A DNA stretch of 35,910 nt from an uncultured Bacteroidota bacterium (GTDB lineage Bacteria; Bacteroidota; Bacteroidia; Flavobacteriales; Flavobacteriaceae). The stretch covers positions 83,531 to 119,440 of the forward strand of contig CACHNE010000002.1 of the NCBI GenBank assembly GCA_902581145.1. The letters are read 5' to 3'. Made by a program: the position numbers and the translations under genes. The notes under the pieces were generated by a model. The model made no database searches, had not been told where the DNA came from, and worked only from the letters and a program-made list of their open reading frames with translations. Below, one piece after another: positions 33,203-35,910 of the stretch. Each line of letters starts with the position of its first letter. Positions within the stretch are counted from its first letter, which is position 1.

Positions 33203-34309
33203 CTAATTTTTCATGACCTTTATTCCAGAACCGGATTTGGCAATTATAGCCTTAAGATTAATTCCAAAATCAGATTTATAATTCTTTTTGATTTTTGAAA
33301 CTATTGCGGAGGTTTCATTACAGTGTACTAAATTGACAGTGCAGCCTCCAAATCCACCACCCATCATTCTAGCACCAATAACTCCATCAATTTTTTTTGT
33401 TTGATCAACTAAAAAATCTAATTCTTTACAACTTACTTCATAATTATTTTTAAGTCCTTCATGTGACTGATACATAAGTTCTCCGAATTCTGATAAATTA
33501 TTCTTTTCAATTAATTCTGCAGATTTAATTGCCCTTTTATTTTCATTATATACAAAAACCGCTCTGTTGAATTGATTTTTACTTAAATCATTTTTTGCAT
33601 CGTTAATTTCTTCTAATGAAACCTGAGATAAATTTTCATATTTTTTATTGCTCACTCGATTTATAGTTTTTAAGGCTTGCTTACATTCATTTACTCTGGT
33701 ATTATATTCTGTACTTGCTAAATTGTGTTTAATATTAGTGTCAAGTAGAAGAATCTCTAAATCAACAAAATCAATATCAATATACTTATTTGTGAGGTCA
33801 TTGCAATTCAGTAAAATAGCTTTATTTTCTTTTGCATTAAGTATTGTATATTGATCCATAATACCCCCTAATAAGCCTATATAATTGTGCTCAACATTTC
33901 TACTAAGGTTAATTATTTCTGAATTATCCAGATTTAAGTTATTTAAAATGCTTAATCCTTTGATTAGCCCACATACAAGTGCAGATGAGGAACTAATCCC
34001 AGCACCATAGGGAAGTGAGGATTTAATATCACAAGAAAAATTATTTAAATCAGGTTTTATTTTTCTAATTTCTTCAATTACACCATAAACATAATTTTCC
34101 CAGTGGATTGAACTTTTTTTATAAGAATCATTGATATTAAATATCATTGAATAACCTAAATCGGTCTTAACGAATGATTGTTTATTATTGATTTCAAAAT
34201 TTAAATTAATCGAAAGATTTAGGGCACAAGGCAGTACATATCCACCATTATAATCAGTATGTTCTCCGATTAGATTTACTCTTCCAGGTGATGTAACTTT
34301 AATTTTCAA
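33203..34309 (-). CDS. galK: Galactokinase
   Basis: GalK phosphorylates alpha-D-galactose to galactose 1-phosphate with ATP, the entry step of the Leloir pathway. The 368 residues show the three GHMP kinase motifs: GRVNLIGEHTDYNGGYVLP (residues 9-27), the ATP-binding LPYGAGISSSSALVCGL (around 95-111) and MMGGGFGGCTV near the C-terminus. The catalytic Asp is in GGIMDQYT. It follows the sulfatase gene after 16 bases on the same strand, which suggests that galactose comes from a sulfated galactose-containing polymer (inference). Epimerase and uridylyltransferase genes are not in the window. Confidence 0.94.
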   Translation of the reverse strand: MKIKVTSPGRVNLIGEHTDYNGGYVLPCALNLSINLNFEINNKQSFVKTDLGYSMIFNINDSYKKSSIHWENYVYGVIEEIRKIKPDLNNFSCDIKSSLPYGAGISSSSALVCGLIKGLSILNNLNLDNSEIINLSRNVEHNYIGLLGGIMDQYTILNAKENKAILLNCNDLTNKYIDIDFVDLEILLLDTNIKHNLASTEYNTRVNECKQALKTINRVSNKKYENLSQVSLEEINDAKNDLSKNQFNRAVFVYNENKRAIKSAELIEKNNLSEFGELMYQSHEGLKNNYEVSCKELDFLVDQTKKIDGVIGARMMGGGFGGCTVNLVHCNETSAIVSKIKKNYKSDFGINLKAIIAKSGSGIKVMKN

Positions 34310-34325
34310 ACTATGACTAAAATTT

Positions 34326-35909
34326 TCATTTTTTGCCCTTGTTTGATTCTAATCCTCCAAAATCATTATCGGAAATAAATCTCAATTCATCCAATGATAA
34401 ATTATTACCATAATTCTTCTTAAGATTGTATAATTCAGATTTTAAGTTAGAAATTATATCTGTGAATTTATCATTACCAATTAAGTTGTTAAGCTCATTA
34501 GGGTCGTTTTTTAAATCATATAACTCCCATTGATCAATATCATAGTAAAAATGTATTAATTTATACCTCTCAGTTCTTATCCCATAATGAGGCTGAACAT
34601 GATGGTAATAAGGGTATTCATAGTAATGGTAATACATTGATTGCCTCCATTTTTTTGAGTTTTTTCTGATTAAATTTTCTAAAAAACTTTTTCCTTGAAC
34701 ACCAGAAGGAATTTTTATATCGGCTATTTCAAGTAATGTTGGTGCAAAATCGATATTTGTAATGATATCTTCATTAACGGTTTTTGGTTTAATTTTCCCT
34801 GGATATCTAATTACAAATGGCATTCTGCTAGATTCTTCATACATAAATCTCTTATCAAACCATCCATGCTCACCAATGAAAAAGCCCTGATCAGAAGTAT
34901 ATATAACAATCGTATTTTCTTCTAAATCATTTTCTTTCAGATAATTCAACACTCTACCTACATTATCATCAACAGACTTAACGGTAGCCAAATAGTCTTT
35001 AATATATTTTTGAAACTTCATATTCCTATTTTCCTCAAGCGAAAGTGTTGAGTCTAATAAAACAGTTTCGTTCCTTTTAAAACCATAAAACAACCATTGT
35101 CTTTTTTCTTTATTTGACAGAGAATCAGGAGGGGTTAATTTCATATCTCTTCTTGAAAAATAATCAATTGTCATTTCGGTATTTCCAGCTGTTAGTTCTC
35201 TGGAACTATAATTATCATTATAAGTTTCTGGATAGGCTAGGTCAATATCTTCCCAAAGATCCTCATATTTTTTATCGGGTGCCCATTCTCTATGAGGAGC
35301 CTTAAACTGAAGTAATAAACAAAAAGGTTCTTCTTCATTTCTTGAGTCAAGCCAATCTAAAGCATAATCAGTTGTTAAATTAGTAGCATAACCTTTTTCT
35401 TTAACTTTCTTACCATTTTCATTGTAGACAGGATCCCAATAAAATCCTTGTTGACCAAGATTATCATGATATTTATAATAATCAAAACCGGTTGGCTCTG
35501 AGGCAAGATGCCATTTACCAACTAGTGCAGTGTTGTATCCATTTTTTTGAAGTTCTTTTGGGAATGTCCAAAGACTATTGTCAAAAACACCTCCTTTATA
35601 ATTTTTGTTATAGCCATGAATATGGCTGTAAGTACCAGTTAGAATGGATGCACGACTTGGCCCACAAATTGAATTTGTAGCAAATGTATTTTTTAATATT
35701 GCACCTTCTTTGGCAATTTTGTCAATGTTTGGAGTAGGGGCAATGTCCTTATAAATACTACCGTATGCTGATATTGCATTGGTTGTATGATCATCAGAAA
35801 GAATAAAGATAATATTTGGTTTTTTATCGCTCTTACTTATTGTTTCTACTGTATCAATATCTCTATTACCTGCAATCAGTAAAAGAGAACTAATCATTAA
35901 AAATTTTAT
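34326..35909 (-). CDS. Sulfatase (S1 family, FGly type), 5' end cut by window edge
   Basis: A formylglycine-dependent sulfatase, at least 523 residues. The first Met in frame is at 35897, but the open frame continues upstream to the window edge (I-K-F-L before MISSLLLIAG), giving a longer signal peptide, so the true start is probably just outside. The metal site NIIFILSDDH, the active-site signature CGPSRASILTG (Cys78 counted from that Met, converted to formylglycine) and SDQGFFIGEHG are intact. The C-terminal YELYDL-type block (QWELYDLKNDPNELNNL) is typical of S1 enzymes. The substrate is unknown; a sulfated polysaccharide or glycosaminoglycan is likely. Confidence 0.92.
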   Translation of the reverse strand: MKFLMISSLLLIAGNRDIDTVETISKSDKKPNIIFILSDDHTTNAISAYGSIYKDIAPTPNIDKIAKEGAILKNTFATNSICGPSRASILTGTYSHIHGYNKNYKGGVFDNSLWTFPKELQKNGYNTALVGKWHLASEPTGFDYYKYHDNLGQQGFYWDPVYNENGKKVKEKGYATNLTTDYALDWLDSRNEEEPFCLLLQFKAPHREWAPDKKYEDLWEDIDLAYPETYNDNYSSRELTAGNTEMTIDYFSRRDMKLTPPDSLSNKEKRQWLFYGFKRNETVLLDSTLSLEENRNMKFQKYIKDYLATVKSVDDNVGRVLNYLKENDLEENTIVIYTSDQGFFIGEHGWFDKRFMYEESSRMPFVIRYPGKIKPKTVNEDIITNIDFAPTLLEIADIKIPSGVQGKSFLENLIRKNSKKWRQSMYYHYYEYPYYHHVQPHYGIRTERYKLIHFYYDIDQWELYDLKNDPNELNNLIGNDKFTDIISNLKSELYNLKKNYGNNLSLDELRFISDNDFGGLESNKGKK

Positions 35910-35910
35910 A

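Noticed and set aside
1-35910. CRISPR arrays, insertion sequences or prophage genes.
   Set aside because: No regularly spaced repeats, transposase, integrase or phage structural genes are seen.

Overview
The window is strongly AT-rich and reads as a compact chromosome segment from a marine-type member of the Bacteroidetes, most likely class Flavobacteriia. Evidence for this: a type IX secretion (T9SS) C-terminal sorting domain; Bacteroidetes-typical families (DUF4290, START-like protein, DUF2911, BshB1 for bacillithiol, fused ResB-CcsA cytochrome c assembly protein); promoters of the TTG/TTTG-N19-20-TAnnTTTG kind in front of both tRNA genes; and almost no Shine-Dalgarno sequences. There are 33 protein genes, two of them only 33 and 49 codons long, and two tRNA genes. 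I see no rRNA, CRISPR array, insertion sequence or prophage. The first gene (hisS) and the last (sulfatase) are cut by the window edges.

Layout. 1-7.8 kb is housekeeping: hisS, tRNA-Met, a START-like protein, yqgE-fmt-ATPase (minus strand), DUF493-DUF4290-murA (plus strand) and a secreted M20 amidohydrolase. 7.8-14.6 kb is one long, tightly overlapping minus-strand gene cluster built around two photolyase/cryptochrome proteins: aquaporin, flavin reductase, DUF2256 zinc microprotein, FeS-type photolyase-like protein, unknown 140-aa protein, TIGR03643 protein, unknown 78-aa protein, SDR, glutathione peroxidase, SRPBCC protein, class I CPD photolyase. 14.6-18.5 kb holds DUF2911 and a minus-strand unit DUF2520 - KdsC-like phosphatase - 33-aa membrane microprotein - sodium:solute symporter. 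18.6-23.7 kb is a plus-strand unit ccsBA - PLP trans-sulfuration enzyme - bshB1, followed by tRNA-His. 23.9-35.9 kb is rich in exported functions: a T9SS-sorted protein, a GH3 glycosidase, an NTF2-like lipoprotein, two M28 peptidases around a nitroreductase, a TolB-like propeller lipoprotein, galactokinase and a sulfatase.

How the genes work together. The photolyase cluster is the most interesting system. It joins light-driven DNA repair with a possible source of reduced flavin, peroxide removal and a channel, in overlapping genes that look translationally coupled. Within it, the FeS-type photolyase-like protein has lost three of the four iron-sulfur cysteines, the SDR lacks the catalytic tyrosine, the aquaporin lacks the selectivity-filter arginine, and two proteins are unrecognised. 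The right third looks like polysaccharide and peptide scavenging: secreted glycosidase, sulfatase and peptidases, with galactokinase feeding released galactose into metabolism. MurA carries Asp in place of the fosfomycin-reactive Cys. Four of six convergent gene pairs overlap or nearly touch at their stop codons, so this is a streamlined genome.
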